Notes under the pieces: model-generated
What the model was told of the DNA's origin: nothing
Seen by the model: only the letters and a program-made list of their open reading frames with translations
Databases searched by the model: none
Made by a program: the position numbers and the translations under genes
Source: Nilaparvata lugens
Lineage: Eukaryota; Arthropoda; Insecta; Hemiptera; Delphacidae
Direction: 5' to 3'
Length of the DNA: 64,000 nt
NCBI RefSeq assembly: GCF_014356525.2
Contig: NC_052507.1
Location: 3,770,509 to 3,834,508, forward strand
Shown: positions 63,441 to 64,000 of the stretch, one piece after another
Position numbering within the stretch: position 1 is the stretch's first letter
Layout: each line of letters begins with the position of its first letter

Positions 63441-63472
63441 GGATATAGTACCTTTTGGAAACAACCTTCTCA
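63441..63472 (-). repeat. Right terminal inverted repeat of the DUF7869 transposon
   Basis: GGATATAGTACC then TTTTGGAAACAACCTTCTCA on the plus strand; perfect inverse of the left end. Followed by TATATA. Confidence 0.9.
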
Positions 63473-64000
63473 TATATAAAAGCGAAATAGCACTCACTCA
63501 CTGACTGACTCACTCACTCACTCACTCACTCACTCACTCGCATAACTAAAAATCTACCGGACCAAAAACGTTCAAATTTTGTTGGTATGTTCAGTTGGCC
63601 CTTTAGAGGCGCACTAAGAAATCTTTTGGCAATATTTTAACTCTAAGGGTTGTTTTTAAGGGTTTAAAGTTCGTCTTTTAGCATGTATATTCTTCTTCTC
63701 CCAATCTCTTAATTATAATTGAAATTTCCATATCATATGTTACTATAGAACTATAATCTAGATAGAGTACCTCTTCGAAACAGTTGTTAACTGGCAACTA
63801 AATTAATAATTTTGTCTGGTTGGCATTAAGTTGAGTTGACTTTGTTAGGTTGGCACCAAGTTGAAGATTCACGAGTAAATGCATTCATCGCGGAAAAATT
63901 GATTGGGTACTGCTACTTCAATCCTGGGAATATTATATTACTAGCCGTCAGGCTCGCTTCGCTCGCCATATCCGTATAGCCAGACGTTTAGTCTGGACCC
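63473..64000 (+). mobile_element. Helitron-like element copy 4, body (cut by window end)
   Basis: TATATAAAAGCGAAATAGC head, CACT/GACT words, CTACCGGACCAAAAACG and GGCCCTTTAGAGGCGCACT blocks, and the left foldback arm CCGTCAGGCTCGCTTCGCTC. The CTAG end lies beyond the window. Confidence 0.65.

Larger units (their letters stand above)
60374..63472 (+). mobile_element. DNA transposon encoding a DUF7869-type transposase
   Basis: 3,099-bp element. The terminal inverted repeats are perfect over 32 bp (60374-60405 and 63441-63472), starting TGAGAAGGTTGTTTCCAAAA. The flanking TATATA on both sides gives a target duplication of 6, 4 or 2 bases; the palindromic TA target leaves this open. The inner halves of the terminal repeats and several subterminal sites share CCAAAAAGTACTATATCC. 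A single gene (60942-62753) fills the middle. I know of no established transposon superfamily defined by DUF7869, so classification as a new or little-described cut-and-paste family is an inference. Confidence 0.85.

Overview
This is AT-rich nuclear DNA from an insect, most likely a hemipteran such as a planthopper or leafhopper. The dispersed repeats look like those I associate with Nilaparvata-type genomes; that species-level guess is from memory and not proven here. There is one host gene and a very large load of transposons, many nested in one another. I see no tRNA, rRNA, CRISPR or prokaryotic features.

Host gene: eight phase-compatible exons on the + strand (1030-1129, 18466-18641, 31291-31393, 34570-34719, 38170-38316, 39697-39912, 49147-49451, 52657-52725) assemble into a 421-residue EVA-1 / EVA1C-like protein. 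It has a signal peptide, two SUEL-type galactose-binding lectin domains, an acidic stalk, one transmembrane helix and a cytoplasmic tail. In worms EVA-1 is a Slit co-receptor working with Robo. The frame is clean except for one in-frame TGA (49224-49226) exactly where the membrane helix ends. The gene's last exon lies in a 3.8-kb block (51163-54989) that is repeated at 57042-60875, so a second intact terminal exon lies at 58540-58608.

Intron 1 (1130-18465) holds foldback elements and MITEs plus an almost intact 4.7-kb Jockey-like LINE on the - strand (about 11514-16195), with 11-bp target duplications, ORF1 and ORF2 overlapping by ATGA, and one frameshift in ORF2. Intron 2 (18642-31290) holds two Helitron-like elements, more MITEs, a roughly 2-kb purine-rich tract and a pyrimidine-rich tract. 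Introns 3-6 hold further foldbacks, a Helitron, a piggyBac-type TTAA MITE, several LINE tails, an internally deleted hAT inserted in a LINE remnant, and a 5'-truncated RTE LINE with 13-bp target duplications and an AAT-repeat tail. Intron 7 holds a 60-70 bp minisatellite split by a LINE remnant.

Downstream of the gene (60374-63472) is the most novel object: a 3.1-kb DNA transposon with perfect 32-bp terminal inverted repeats and eight additional or overlapping copies of an 18-bp subterminal motif (CCAAAAAGTACTATATCC). Its gene encodes a DUF7869-type protein with a DDE/D-like acidic triad, broken by two single-frame shifts. It is inserted into the TATATA head of a Helitron-like element, whose body resumes at 63473 and runs off the window. 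A truncated left end of the same transposon ends the first copy of the 3.8-kb duplication (54490-54989).
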